A DNA stretch of 64,000 nt. It comes from Streptomyces sp. E2N166. Its GTDB lineage: Bacteria; Actinomycetota; Actinomycetes; Streptomycetales; Streptomycetaceae. The first letter of the stretch is position 1; every line of letters starts with the position of its first letter. Location: the NCBI RefSeq assembly GCF_003671715.1, contig NZ_RAIF01000006.1, positions 131,817-195,816 of the forward strand, in the 5' to 3' direction. The notes below the pieces were generated by a model, which saw only the letters and a list, made by a program, of their open reading frames with translations, did no database searches and was not told the origin of the DNA. The position numbers were made by a program, and so were the translations under genes. Of this stretch, positions 16,524-25,758 are shown in pieces.

Positions 16524-18161
16524 TCAGCCCGTCGGCCCGGTCTGTCCGGTTGTCCGGGTCCCGGCAACGGGCTCACTTTCGGACTGACGCTCCGCCCGGG
16601 CGGTCGGAAGACGCGCGGTGACCAGGAAACTCGCGAGCGCGACGCCGCCCGTGGCCAGGATCGCCGCCTTCAGCCCGTCCAACTGGGCGGAGGCGTAGGA
16701 CTCCGCCACGGCGTCGACCTCGGACGGCGGCAGCCCGGCCTCCTCGGCCGCGGAACGCACCTGCTCGGTCGGGACGAAGGTGATGCCGGCCTCCAGACCG
16801 ACCCCGACTTCATCGCGGGCGGCCTCGGACAGCCTCGGGTCGTCCGCGACCTGGGTGGTGAAGGCGCCTGCCAGCGCCCCGATTAGGATCGAGCCGATTA
16901 GCGCGGTGCCCAGCGCCGAGCCCAGATTCTGCGCCGTGAACTGCAGCCCTCCGGCCTCGCTGCGCTCCTCCTCACCGACACCGGACTGCACGACGTTGCC
17001 GAGCTGCGAGGCGAGCAGACCGACGCCCACGCCCAGCACGGCCATGGCCCCGGCGAACTGCGCGTCGTCGATGACCGGGTCGATCGTGGCCAGCAGCCAC
17101 ACCACGGCCGCCGCCAGGATCACCAGGGCCAGCCGCACCACGCGGCGCGGCCCCATCCTGCCCCCCAGCGCGGACCCGCACAGGGAGGTCACCAGCATGG
17201 TGGCCGACACCGGCAGCAGGCGCAGCCCCGTCTGGAAGGCGTCGAAGCCCTGCACCACCTGGAGGTAGAGCGGGATGGCGAAGAACAGCCCGAGGAGAAT
17301 CAGGTTCTGGCTGAGCAAGGTCGTCAGACCGGCCCGCAGTACGGGCCTGCCCAGCAACGACAGGTGCACCAGAGGGTCGGCGTCCCGGGCCTCCCGCCGC
17401 CGTTCCCAGCCCCGGAACAGGGCCAGCACGGCGATTCCGGCGCCGACGACGAACAAGGTGGGAGCGAAACCCAGGACAGTGAAGGGAGGGTTGCGGGGCT
17501 CGACCCAGCCCCAGGTGCTGCTCTGCAGCACCCCGAGCACGCCCAGCCCCACCCCGGCGGCGGAGAGCGCCGCGCCGACCCCGTCCAACCGGGGGCGCTT
17601 GGCGGCCGGAGCGGGCGTCGCGATCACCCGCCGGCACAACAGCACGGCCACGACGACGAGTACCTCACCGGCGAAGACCAGCCGCCAGGTCAGGTAGGTC
17701 GTCATCCAGCCGCCCAGCAGCGGGCCTACCGCGATCCCGGCGCCCGCGAGCCCGCCGATCACCGCGTAGGCGACGGCCCGGTCCCGTCCGCGGTACGACT
17801 CCGCGACCAGCGCCGCCATGGCCGGCAGCACCATGGCCGCCCCGAGCCCTTCGACGACGGACCAGCCCAGGGTGAGGACCCACAGCGTGGGCGCCACGGC
17901 CGTCACGGCCGAGCCGACCCCGTACACGGCCAGTCCCGCGAGGAACATGCGGCGCCGGCCCAGGATGTCTCCGAGCCGGCCACCGATGAGCATGAACGCT
18001 GCCATGACCAGCGCATAGAGGGTGATCACGGCCTGGATGGCAGTGACCTCCGTGTCGAAGTCCTCGACCAACCGGCTGATCGACACGTTCATCACGGAGG
18101 TGTCCAGAACCATCAGGAACTGGGCCGTACCGAGGACTGCCAGGGCCCGCCAGTGCTTCAC
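16524..18161 (-). CDS. MFS transporter, DHA2 (EmrB/QacA-like) family
   Basis: A 545-aa protein with about 14 predicted helices. Drug:H+ antiporter motifs are visible: MVLDTSVMNVSI (motif D1), GGRLGDILGRRR (motif A), R-rich helix 4, and GLAGAGIAVGPLLGG (motif C). A large extracellular loop near residue 480 is typical of 14-TM members. It exports small hydrophobic compounds by proton antiport. It lies 97 bp downstream of the LuxR regulator on the same strand, suggesting that regulator controls it. Confidence 0.9.
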   Translation of the reverse strand: MKHWRALAVLGTAQFLMVLDTSVMNVSISRLVEDFDTEVTAIQAVITLYALVMAAFMLIGGRLGDILGRRRMFLAGLAVYGVGSAVTAVAPTLWVLTLGWSVVEGLGAAMVLPAMAALVAESYRGRDRAVAYAVIGGLAGAGIAVGPLLGGWMTTYLTWRLVFAGEVLVVVAVLLCRRVIATPAPAAKRPRLDGVGAALSAAGVGLGVLGVLQSSTWGWVEPRNPPFTVLGFAPTLFVVGAGIAVLALFRGWERRREARDADPLVHLSLLGRPVLRAGLTTLLSQNLILLGLFFAIPLYLQVVQGFDAFQTGLRLLPVSATMLVTSLCGSALGGRMGPRRVVRLALVILAAAVVWLLATIDPVIDDAQFAGAMAVLGVGVGLLASQLGNVVQSGVGEEERSEAGGLQFTAQNLGSALGTALIGSILIGALAGAFTTQVADDPRLSEAARDEVGVGLEAGITFVPTEQVRSAAEEAGLPPSEVDAVAESYASAQLDGLKAAILATGGVALASFLVTARLPTARAERQSESEPVAGTRTTGQTGPTG

Positions 18162-18258
18162 GTCGTCTCACCTCGCCGAGTCGGCCGGTGTGCTGCGGCA
18201 CGTTCCCGCCATCGGACCCCGGCGGCGGCGCCGCGTGCCTCACCCCTCGCGGGGGAGG

Positions 18259-20946
18259 TCACAGGAGGTCGAGGTCACGCGCCCGGCGTACCGCGTCGCC
18301 GCGCCGGTTCACCGCCAGCTTCCGGTAGACGCTCTTGAGATGCGTCTTCACCGTGTTGACCGACACGAACAGGTCAGCGGCGATCTCCTCCGTGGACATC
18401 ATGCGGGCCAGCCGTCGCAGCACATCACGTTCACGTCCGCTCAGCTCCACCGGCACCAGGGGCGCGGGTTCGGCGCCGGGCCGCACTGGCTCGCCGTGCG
18501 CCCCCGGCCGGCCCGACAGAAGCCAGCCCTCGGCGAGTCCGCGCAGCGGGGCTGTGGCCAGCAGCGGCTCGATCCAGTCTCCTGCCTGGAGGAAGGGACG
18601 CCGCAGACGCTCGCGCCGGGCGTCGAGAAGCGCACGTGCGACGAGCCTGCGGGCGGTGACCGTGTCTCCCGACTCCTGCTCCATCCGGGCCCGCACCAGC
18701 GCCGCGCCCACGCTCACCGCGGGGCCGGTGCGTCCCTCGGCACGAACGGCGCCGAGCAGTTCGGCCGCCGCACGGGGACGCCCCGCGGCGACCTGGAGCC
18801 CCGCCGCTTCGACGGCGCACACGGGTTGGTCGCCGCAGACGCCGTGGAGAAGTCGCACGGCTTCGTCCGGCCGTCCGTCGGCGAGGCAGGCGGCAGAGCG
18901 GACGACTGCGGCGTGACTCTCCGCCCAAGGGGACGCCACCACCACGGACACGGCCGGCTCCGCCGCCTCGGCGGCGGCGTGAGTTTCACCGTCGTCGAGG
19001 AGAAGGCGTGAGACGGCCAGGGCCCGCCCCGCCGTCGGCACCGGGTCGTGCTCCCGCGCCGGGAGCCGGGCCGTCTCGTCGAGCAGGGCCCGGGCCCGGC
19101 TCAGTTCCTGTCGGTCCACGGCCACCGCGGCCAGGACCAGCCGGCCGAGGCCCGCGCCGGGAGGCCGGGGCAGGCCCGCCCGGTCCGCCTCGGACACCGC
19201 GGCCAGAGCCCTGCGTTCCGCACGGCCGAGCCAGCCGTTCAGGTAGTCGAGCAGGGCCAGGTGCCCCATCGACTCCACTCGGGGCAGGACGGTGGCGGAT
19301 CCCCCCGGGGCACCGGCCGCACGGGTCAGCACGGCACGTGCGTCGTCGAAGCGTCCTTCCCACAGACGGGCCGAACCCACGTGTGTCAGCAGCAGGGCGG
19401 TCAGTTCCGGATGCGCGTCCAGCAGATGATCGGGCAGGTCCTGGCTCAGTTCCTCGGCCGTCGCGGCCGCCTGCTCGGCCCTCGGAGGGCAGCCGGTGAG
19501 CCGGGCGGCGAGCGCCTCCAGCAGCGTGCAGCTCAGCCGGGCCGCCACCAGGCCGGGAGAGACCTCGGTCCCGGAGAGCTGTTCCTGGGCCCGTCGCAAC
19601 CGGCCCAGACCGTGATCGAGGTCGCGTCGGGCCAGTGCGCCGGCCGCCCGCACGAGGTCGCTCGCCGGGCTCCCCGCTTCGGATCCCATGCCGGCGAAGA
19701 GCTGGGTCAGAGCATCCGAGCGCAGGCCCGTGAAGAGCTGACCGATCGCGAGGTCGTCGACGAGCGCGCCGGCGGCCAGATCGAAGTCGCCGCCCGCTAC
19801 TCCATGGGCGAGCGTCTCCGGGAGGAAGCCGGAACGGCGCAGCCATCGCGCGGCTCGCAGATGCAGCTCCGCTTCCGCACCGGGCAGGCGTTCACGCAGG
19901 TGGGCCCGGAGTATCTCCCGGAAGAGCGGGTGCAGCCGGTACCAGGAGTGTCCCAGTCGCTCGATGAACGCGTTCTCCCGGTGCAGCCCGGCGAGGAGGG
20001 GTTCGGCGTCGGTCCGCAGCGTGAGGGAATCGGCCAGGTCCGGGCAGAAACGGTCCAGGACGCTGACCCGCAGCAGCAGGTCCTGCGTCTCCTCCGTCCT
20101 CCCCTTCAGGACCTCCGCCAGCAGGAAGTCCGCGACCGTGCTGTGGTCCGCCTCGAACTCCTTCAGATACCGCTCGGGGTCGGTGTCCTCCCGGGCCGCC
20201 AAGGCGGACAGCCGCAGCCCGGCGGCCCAGCCCCGGGTGCGGTCCACCAGGGCGGACGTGGCGGGCTCGGGAAGGTGCAGTCCGTGCAGTCGCAGCAACG
20301 CGCCGGCTTCCTGCGGGGTGAAGGACAACTCGGCGCCGCGGATCTCGGTCAGTTCGTCGGCGGCCCGGTAGCGGTGCAGCGGGAGCAGCGGCTCGGTGCG
20401 GGTGACGAGGACGAGGTGCAGTCCCTGCCCGGAGTGGTGCAGGACGAACTCCAGCTGTTCCGCGACCTCAGGGTTGGTCATCCGGTCGTACTCGTCGAGC
20501 ACGAGGACCACGGGACGGTCGAGGGCGTTCAGTTCGGCGGCGAGCGACGTCAGCAGCCCGCGTCCCACGCCGCTCGAGTCCGCGGGCGCCGCGGCGGCGT
20601 CGGCCGCCCTCGCCCCGCACATGCGCAGGGACTCGAAGACGTAAGCCCAGAAGACCCCGGGCCGGTGATCTCCGGCCTCGACGGTCAGCCAGGCGACCGG
20701 CAGCCGCAGCCCCGCGGCCCAGTCGGCCGTCAGGAGTGTCTTGCCGGCGCCGGCCGAGCCGTTGACCAGCGTCAGCGGTGTGCGCAGGGCCTGATTCAGA
20801 TGAACGACGAGCCGCTGCCGCCGCAGGAAAGTGGCAGGCCGAGAGGGAAGCGCGAACCGTGTGCGCAGGTACGGATCGCCCAGCGGATCGGTGCTCGCAT
20901 CGGCGGACCGCCGAGCCGCGCCGTCGGCCGTGCCCACGCCCCTCAC
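18259..20946 (-). CDS. Large LuxR-family (MalT/LAL-like) transcriptional activator
   Basis: An 895-aa regulator. The GTG at 20946 is chosen because it overlaps the stop of the upstream amidotransferase (GTGA). Near residue 70 is Walker A NGSAGAGKTLL, then Walker B VVLVLDEYDRM of a STAND/AAA ATPase. A long helical TPR-like middle follows, and a C-terminal LuxR helix-turn-helix: LSGRERDVLRRLARMMSTEE, then NTVKTHLKSVYRKL. Such proteins need ATP and an inducer to oligomerise and activate transcription. The likely target is the downstream MFS gene. Inducer unknown. Confidence 0.9.
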   Translation of the reverse strand: MRGVGTADGAARRSADASTDPLGDPYLRTRFALPSRPATFLRRQRLVVHLNQALRTPLTLVNGSAGAGKTLLTADWAAGLRLPVAWLTVEAGDHRPGVFWAYVFESLRMCGARAADAAAAPADSSGVGRGLLTSLAAELNALDRPVVLVLDEYDRMTNPEVAEQLEFVLHHSGQGLHLVLVTRTEPLLPLHRYRAADELTEIRGAELSFTPQEAGALLRLHGLHLPEPATSALVDRTRGWAAGLRLSALAAREDTDPERYLKEFEADHSTVADFLLAEVLKGRTEETQDLLLRVSVLDRFCPDLADSLTLRTDAEPLLAGLHRENAFIERLGHSWYRLHPLFREILRAHLRERLPGAEAELHLRAARWLRRSGFLPETLAHGVAGGDFDLAAGALVDDLAIGQLFTGLRSDALTQLFAGMGSEAGSPASDLVRAAGALARRDLDHGLGRLRRAQEQLSGTEVSPGLVAARLSCTLLEALAARLTGCPPRAEQAAATAEELSQDLPDHLLDAHPELTALLLTHVGSARLWEGRFDDARAVLTRAAGAPGGSATVLPRVESMGHLALLDYLNGWLGRAERRALAAVSEADRAGLPRPPGAGLGRLVLAAVAVDRQELSRARALLDETARLPAREHDPVPTAGRALAVSRLLLDDGETHAAAEAAEPAVSVVVASPWAESHAAVVRSAACLADGRPDEAVRLLHGVCGDQPVCAVEAAGLQVAAGRPRAAAELLGAVRAEGRTGPAVSVGAALVRARMEQESGDTVTARRLVARALLDARRERLRRPFLQAGDWIEPLLATAPLRGLAEGWLLSGRPGAHGEPVRPGAEPAPLVPVELSGRERDVLRRLARMMSTEEIAADLFVSVNTVKTHLKSVYRKLAVNRRGDAVRRARDLDLL

Positions 20947-21803
20947 CCCCACGGCCCCGGCCCGTCGACGTACTCCGGCCTGAAGCGGTGGAGCACGCCC
21001 CCGCCCGGCTTGACGACGCCGTAGCTGCTCTCGGGAACCTCGTTCCACGCCCCCGGCAGGTCACCCAGGGGCTCCGACACGACGAGACGGGTCTCGTCCA
21101 ACAGCTCACGCAGGAACGCCACGTCGGGATGGAGCGCGCGCAGGGCGTCCACCTTCGTACTGACGTACAACGATCGCGAACGGCCTTCACCGGAATAACG
21201 GAAAGCCCACACGCGTTCGCCGTCTGTCACCGCGACGGTCATCTGCAGTGGGTGAGGGACACCGTGCGTCTTCGCGGTCGTCTCGACAAGACCCGCCACG
21301 CGCGCCACCGCACCGGGCGGGTCGTCGGCCAGACCGAAGGTCAGGGCGAGGAAGAACGTGACCTCGGAGTCCGTGGAGCCCTCGATGTCGGGGTACAGGA
21401 CCGGGTCGACGGCCAGGGCGAGAACACGCCGGAACCGACGGAACGCACTGATCATCCCGTTGTGCATCCACAGCCACCGACCGCTCCGGAAGGGGTGGCA
21501 GTTGCTCTGCTGCACCGCCGTTCCGGTCGGCGCCCTGATGTGTCCGAAGAACAGCCCCGAGCGCGTGTGGTGGGCGACTTCCTGCAGATTGCGGTCGTTC
21601 CAGGCCGGGCCGACATCGCGCAGGACCGCCGAATCGGCAACTTCCGTGTCCTGCGGGTACCAGCCCATACCGAAGCCGTCGCCGTTGGTCGTCTCCACAC
21701 CCATCCGGGAGAGCAGACTCTGGTCGATCAGGGAGTGTTCCGGCTGGAACAGAACCTGGCTGAGGAGGACGGGTGTGCCCGAGTAGGCGATCCAGCGGCA
21801 CAT
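20943..21803 (-). CDS. Class II glutamine amidotransferase-like protein
   Basis: A 286-aa Ntn-hydrolase starting ATG-TGC at 21803, so the nucleophile Cys2 follows the initiator Met (MCRWIAYSG), behind GGAAGGGG. Family landmarks are NGDGFGMGWY, FGHIRAPTG, NCHPFRSGRWLWMHNG and STDSEVTFFL. This subgroup resembles EgtC/YafJ proteins, which hydrolyse gamma-glutamyl bonds. No ergothioneine genes are nearby. It is translationally coupled to a LuxR regulator, which is unusual and may mean it makes or removes that regulator's ligand. Confidence 0.85.
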   Translation of the reverse strand: MCRWIAYSGTPVLLSQVLFQPEHSLIDQSLLSRMGVETTNGDGFGMGWYPQDTEVADSAVLRDVGPAWNDRNLQEVAHHTRSGLFFGHIRAPTGTAVQQSNCHPFRSGRWLWMHNGMISAFRRFRRVLALAVDPVLYPDIEGSTDSEVTFFLALTFGLADDPPGAVARVAGLVETTAKTHGVPHPLQMTVAVTDGERVWAFRYSGEGRSRSLYVSTKVDALRALHPDVAFLRELLDETRLVVSEPLGDLPGAWNEVPESSYGVVKPGGGVLHRFRPEYVDGPGPWG

Positions 21804-22159
21804 CGTGACGCCCCTTCCGGCGGCGGCGAAGGGACCACCGCGGTGGCTGACCGCGGGATTCCCCCGCGGTCCCGGCACATGGCAGGCGTCGTCCCGCGGC
21901 TGCTACCAGTATCGCTTCCGGCAGCCATCGGGGCATGCGGACAGAGGGTAGTCGGCGACTCTTCTAGTGAATCCGAAGCGGCCGGCGACGGCGGCACTCT
22001 GCTCAGGGGAGCCGTCAGCAGCCCAGCGATTGAACACGGCGGTGCGCTGACCGGGCGCTTACCGGCGAGGTGTGCGTTGACCTCGGAACCTGCTTTCGGT
22101 AGTTCTCACGGGTCAACGCCGCTTCCCGAACTCATGTGCCCTGCATGTGCCCTCGCGGT
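21804..22159. other. 356-bp stretch without a gene
   Basis: No coding frame of convincing composition. A tandem repeat of CATGTGCCCT occurs near 22133-22152. It marks the left edge of the conjugative-element remnants. Confidence 0.45.
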
Positions 22160-22360
22160 TCACAGAGCCAGAGGCCTGGACAGTGGTGTCGACGACAGGG
22201 CGCCGTCGGTGACGTCGTCCAGGTGGAGCCCGGCGGCGTCGCTCTCCCGGTTGAGACGGACGGCGTGCAGGGCGTTCGCCCAGATGCTCGTGACGGTGGC
22301 GATGCCGACGAGGGCCCAGACGTAGAGGCGGGAGCGATCACGCTCGCGGGACGAGGGATC
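22160..22360 (-). pseudogene. DUF2637-type membrane protein fragment (mobile element)
   Basis: The minus-strand frame encodes LYVWALVGIATVTSIWANAL, then HAVRLN, LHLDDVTDGALSS. I recognise this as part of DUF2637/Spd-like membrane proteins carried by actinomycete integrative conjugative elements. The N-terminal and C-terminal helices are missing: the frame becomes random upstream of about 22360 and stops at 22160. Confidence 0.45.
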
Positions 22361-22415
22361 GGACGCCGGCACCTGGCCGGATTGGCCACGGGTGGCCAAG
22401 ACGGGATGACGGCGG

Positions 22416-22875
22416 GTGCGGTGGAGGTGCGAGAGGTACGTAGACGCGTGGCTGCGCAGCAGCGCAGACGACGCGGACAGTGCGCAGGCACGGCTTGCAG
22501 AGCCCCCGGCCCCGGACGTCGCCCTGCCGGGCCCAGCAGCCCCTCCACAGTCGAAGCTCCGGTCCGTGACCGTTGTGCGCGGTGTGCAACGCGACGGGGA
22601 CGCGTGGGCGGTGACGGTGGCCGCACAGTACGCCGACAGCACGGTCCGCTACTTCACCGTCCCCGTCGCCACCGACCGGACGGGGTTCTCGTTCGCGGTG
22701 ACCGGCGCTCCGGGAGTCGTGGCCGCTCTGTCCCGGGCCACGGTGTCCAAGTCGCCGTACACGGTGAGCGTTCTTTCTGACGGTACCCTGTCGACCACTG
22801 TGGCCATGGGCCTACGAGGTCGCGCTCGCGGCCCGCTCCGGCCGGTGGGACGTCGCCGCACTGGAGATGATGACG
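22416..22875 (+). pseudogene. TcpC-like conjugal transfer protein, internally deleted and frameshifted
   Basis: The frame reads YVDAWLRSSADDADSAQARL, RSVTVVRGVQRDGDAWAVTV and ALSRATVSKSPYTVSVLSDG, matching the TcpC/conjugative-transposon family domain. At about 22805 the expected C-terminal part (WAYEVALAARSGRWDVAALE) appears in another frame, directly joined. So the middle of the gene is deleted and the frame is broken. Together with the DUF2637 fragment, this is the residue of an integrative conjugative element. Confidence 0.6.
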
Positions 22876-23111
22876 TGGGTGAGGCATTCGACTCGTTGCG
22901 TGCGAGCGTGGCCACCTTGCAGCGGTACTTCGGACTGCCACGCCAGGACATCCTGCATGGCCAGATGCCTGCGGTAGCAACAGCGACCGTGCGGTCGGAA
23001 GACCCAGAGGGCTAGCGGCTGTCCTACCGCACGTAGGTGTCGGTACTGAGCGTTGGATTTCGCTTGCAGGGGTCGTCATCGCGGCGGCCAGCGTACGGGG
23101 AGGGCGCCTTG

Positions 23112-23747
23112 ATGAACCGGGATTCCACAGAGAACGGGCTGCGTTGGATAACCGATGCCTACAGCATCGGATTCTCGTTCACACTCAGCGAGCGGCGTTC
23201 GCCGCACGAGCTGCTGTGTCGTGTCGGAGCCAAAGAGCGCCGCATTGTCCCGCTCACCCGCTCCGCAGCGTACGAACTTCTACTGCGAGATGAGGCGGAC
23301 GACATCAGTGACCTCGACTTCCTGGACTGGGAGGACGAAGCGGTGGTTGCGCAGCTGACAAGCGCCGGCTTTCTGCCCGCCCCGCCGGAATCCATCGTCC
23401 GAGCGGGCTCCGTGGCGGGCTGGGCTTACGCGCTGGAGGAATTTCACTGCCGGACGGACACATGCCTTGCGGCGCTGTCCGACCGGGGACGGGCGTTCCG
23501 CGTGCATCGCAACGCGAAAGGCTTCAGCCGCGTCGATTACGCCTACCGCGGCGATATGGTGACGTCCTTCGAGCCCGGCCTGCCTCACTTGACGAGCGGC
23601 GCGCCAGCCGAGGTTGCGCTTGGCTTCGTGCACACCGGCGACGAGCCCGGCGATGCCGCGTTCCTGCGGTTTCTGGAGAGCGAGCTTGGCCTCTATCTTC
23701 CGTGGGAGGAGACAGAGGCAGAGCTTGCGGCAGCTGCCTTCACCTGA
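23112..23747 (+). CDS. DUF6461 family protein
   Basis: A 211-aa soluble protein from ATG 23112 behind GGGAGGG. It shows the DUF6461 pattern: an N-terminal WITDAYSIGFSFTL strand, VVAQLTSAGFLPAP, a central FRVHRNAKGFSRVDYAYRGD and VTSFEPGLP. The family is widespread in Streptomyces, often near mobile or immunity-like loci. No enzymatic motif is evident. The gene looks intact in a neighbourhood of broken ones, suggesting recent arrival or selection. Confidence 0.75.
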   Translation: MNRDSTENGLRWITDAYSIGFSFTLSERRSPHELLCRVGAKERRIVPLTRSAAYELLLRDEADDISDLDFLDWEDEAVVAQLTSAGFLPAPPESIVRAGSVAGWAYALEEFHCRTDTCLAALSDRGRAFRVHRNAKGFSRVDYAYRGDMVTSFEPGLPHLTSGAPAEVALGFVHTGDEPGDAAFLRFLESELGLYLPWEETEAELAAAAFT

Positions 23748-23754
23748 CGCCGCT

Positions 23755-24335
23755 CTCGGAGAACAGCCAGGGGTGAAGGTCCCAGATGATTTCGAGGTCG
23801 AGGGACTCGCACCAGTCCATGCGGAGCAGTTTGGGTGGTCATGGCGATGGGCTACGGCGACCGGTGCCTGGGCAGACGACGAACAGGTCGTCACGGTCGG
23901 GGGCCGACCGGCCGTTCGGGGTCATGGGTGAGGTCGAAGCGCCAGGCGACGCCAGGCGGCCCGATCACGGGCAAGTCGTCCTCGCCGGAAGCCCGTTCAG
24001 TGGCCCCCCATACCGCCTCGGGTCCGAGGCCCGCTACGTAGGAGCGTTCCGCGGCGGCGAGGTCCCTCAAGGCCGGGCCGGCCGGATCCGGGTCGTGGAG
24101 CAGATCACGCGGACCCTCTACGGTGGCACGCCAGACAGGGCTGTCGACGTAGTGGGTGTCGAAGCGCTCCGACGGCTCGGCGATCTCCCTCGTGTCGGCC
24201 TCGCCACGCATCACCCGGCCGAACAGGCGCAGGTAGTCGAACCTGCCGATGCCAGAGGTGAAGACGAACAGGACGTCCGCCTCACAGCCCGGGGCGGCCA
24301 CGAAGACGTGCGGGGTGCGGGGGGAGGAACCGCGA
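23755..24335 (-). pseudogene. Degraded unknown protein gene with frameshifts
   Basis: The minus-strand frame from about 24335 reads VFVAAPGCEADVLFVFTSGI, then FDTHYVDSPVWRATVEGP, and near its end WRFDLTHDP. The frame stops at 23891, but DRDDLFVVCPGTG continues in a shifted frame and MDWCESLDLEIIWDLHPW follows in yet another (down to about 23755). At least two frameshifts have destroyed one gene. I do not recognise the protein. Its start is fused to a ketosynthase relic. Confidence 0.45.
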
Positions 24336-24389
24336 GGAAGTCGCCTTTGCGGAAGGCCGTCGGCGCTGTCCGAGCCGGGCCGGTGGCGC

Positions 24390-24541
24390 GTCTCCGGGGC
24401 GGAGCTGAGCACCACGTGGGCGTTGGCACCGCCGAAGCCGAAATAGTTCACCGAGACCACGAGCTGCTTCCCCGACAGGTCACGAGGTTCGGCCACCGGA
24501 TCCAGGCCGAGCCCCGCGAAGTCGATCGCACCGGCACTCAC
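24390..24541 (-). pseudogene. Beta-ketoacyl synthase C-terminal fragment
   Basis: From GTG 24541 the frame reads GAIDFAGLGLDPV and QLVVSVNYFGFGGANAHVVL, the conserved C-terminal motif of KAS/polyketide ketosynthases (SxNxFGFGGxNAHVVL). The catalytic Cys region upstream is absent. After HVVLSSAPE the frame runs into unrelated sequence. A relic of a PKS or fatty-acid synthase gene. Confidence 0.65.
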
Positions 24542-24734
24542 CGGCCTGGACGGCGCACAGAGTCTGCTCCTCGCCCGCTCGTGACCGACGTCTGCAGAAG
24601 GTCGAACTGATCACCCCACGAGAGGCAGGGCGTACCGACCGGGTGGTATGCAAGTGGGCCGGTCATCGCCTAGCCTCGTGTCTCCCGGCCCGCGCGGGCG
24701 GGCCGCACCCTCCGACGACCGACAGGAGAAGCCC

Positions 24735-25121
24735 GTGGCTGTCGATCCCGACAAGGCCGTTCTCGACGCCTTCGCCAGGCAAGGCCCCGAGGGGCCGCTC
24801 GTCATGCTGAACCTCCTGCGGTTCACGCCGGACGGCCGGCCGTCCTACGAGGAATACTCACGCCGGGCGGCCGTCTTCCTGAGCAGGTACGGCGGGGAAC
24901 TGCTCTACGCAGGCGACGGCGCTGCACCCCTCGTGGCCGGGGAAGGCCAGGCTTGGGACGCCGTGCTGCTGGTGCGCTATCCCGACCGGGAGGCGTTCTG
25001 CGGCATGGTCGCCGACCCCGAGTATCAGCGGATCACCGCGCTACGGACCCGCGCGCTTTCCGAGGCCGTACTCCAACCGACCGCACCCTGGACATCACGG
25101 CCCGGCGCACGACCGTCCTGA
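24735..25121 (+). CDS. DUF1330 family protein
   Basis: A 128-aa protein from GTG 24735, five bases behind AGGAGAA. It has GPLVMLNLLRFTPDGRPSYEEY, YGGELLYAGDG, WDAVLLVRYPDREAF and MVADPEYQRITALRTRALS. This is the dimeric ferredoxin-like alpha/beta-barrel fold of DUF1330 proteins. The reaction is unknown; relatives are small monooxygenase-like or stress proteins. It stands alone. A small hairpin at 25294-25312 may end its transcript. Confidence 0.8.
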   Translation: MAVDPDKAVLDAFARQGPEGPLVMLNLLRFTPDGRPSYEEYSRRAAVFLSRYGGELLYAGDGAAPLVAGEGQAWDAVLLVRYPDREAFCGMVADPEYQRITALRTRALSEAVLQPTAPWTSRPGARPS

Positions 25122-25758
25122 AGACGCGCACACGGAGGCAGCGGTGGCGCGCACCGGCGAAGCGGCCGACACCGCTTCACCGTCCCGTCGAAGGGCGCCG
25201 CTGCTCGATCCCAGGCGCACGGCGTATCCAGCAGCAGAGCGTAACCGCATCCTTGCGACAGGTGCACCCAGGCGCTCGACGCCGTGAAGGGACATGCCGG
25301 CACCTCCGGCATGGGAGTCGCTTACGCCCGGTGAATGATCAACCCGAACCGCCGCCGCCGGCTGATCCTTCGCCGCCCACCCCGGGGCGCCGGGCCGTGT
25401 GGCCCTCGGTCGACTCAGCTCGCAGGCAGGCAGTTCCTCGGCGGTACGCGGCTCCCCTCGCGGCCGGGCGCCGGATGTGCGGGGCGTGCCGCGTCGCGAG
25501 CCGACTGCGGAGCAGGCGTCGGCGAACAGCTCTGACGACGGCTTCGACCGGTGGCTTCCGGCACGTGTCGGATTCATGTGAGATAGAGCACCTTCAGGAA
25601 CCATAGGCAGGATCGGCGACGCCAGCCTAAAGTCCTGGGGTTTGCGGAGCCTTTGCCTCCGTACCACCCGGCCCGTCCGTCCGCTCCGTACATGACCTGT
25701 ACGCACATGCGGAAACCGGGCCGATTCCCCGACTCACGAGGAACCGGGAAGCATTCGC
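25122..25758. other. 637-bp stretch without a convincing gene
   Basis: Frames on both strands are open but arginine/proline-rich and non-coding in appearance. The only structure seen is a 7-bp hairpin (ATGCCGG / CCGGCAT) at 25294-25312. It probably also contains the promoter of the AgcS gene. Confidence 0.5.

Noticed and set aside
19048..21024. Long plus-strand frame antisense to the LuxR regulator
   Set aside because: High-G+C DNA leaves antisense frames open. The minus-strand frame has Walker, HTH and family motifs; this one is Gln/Arg/Gly-rich noise.
23891..24541. A genuine ketosynthase-hybrid enzyme
   Set aside because: The KS catalytic region is missing and the downstream part is frameshifted, so a functional hybrid is unlikely.
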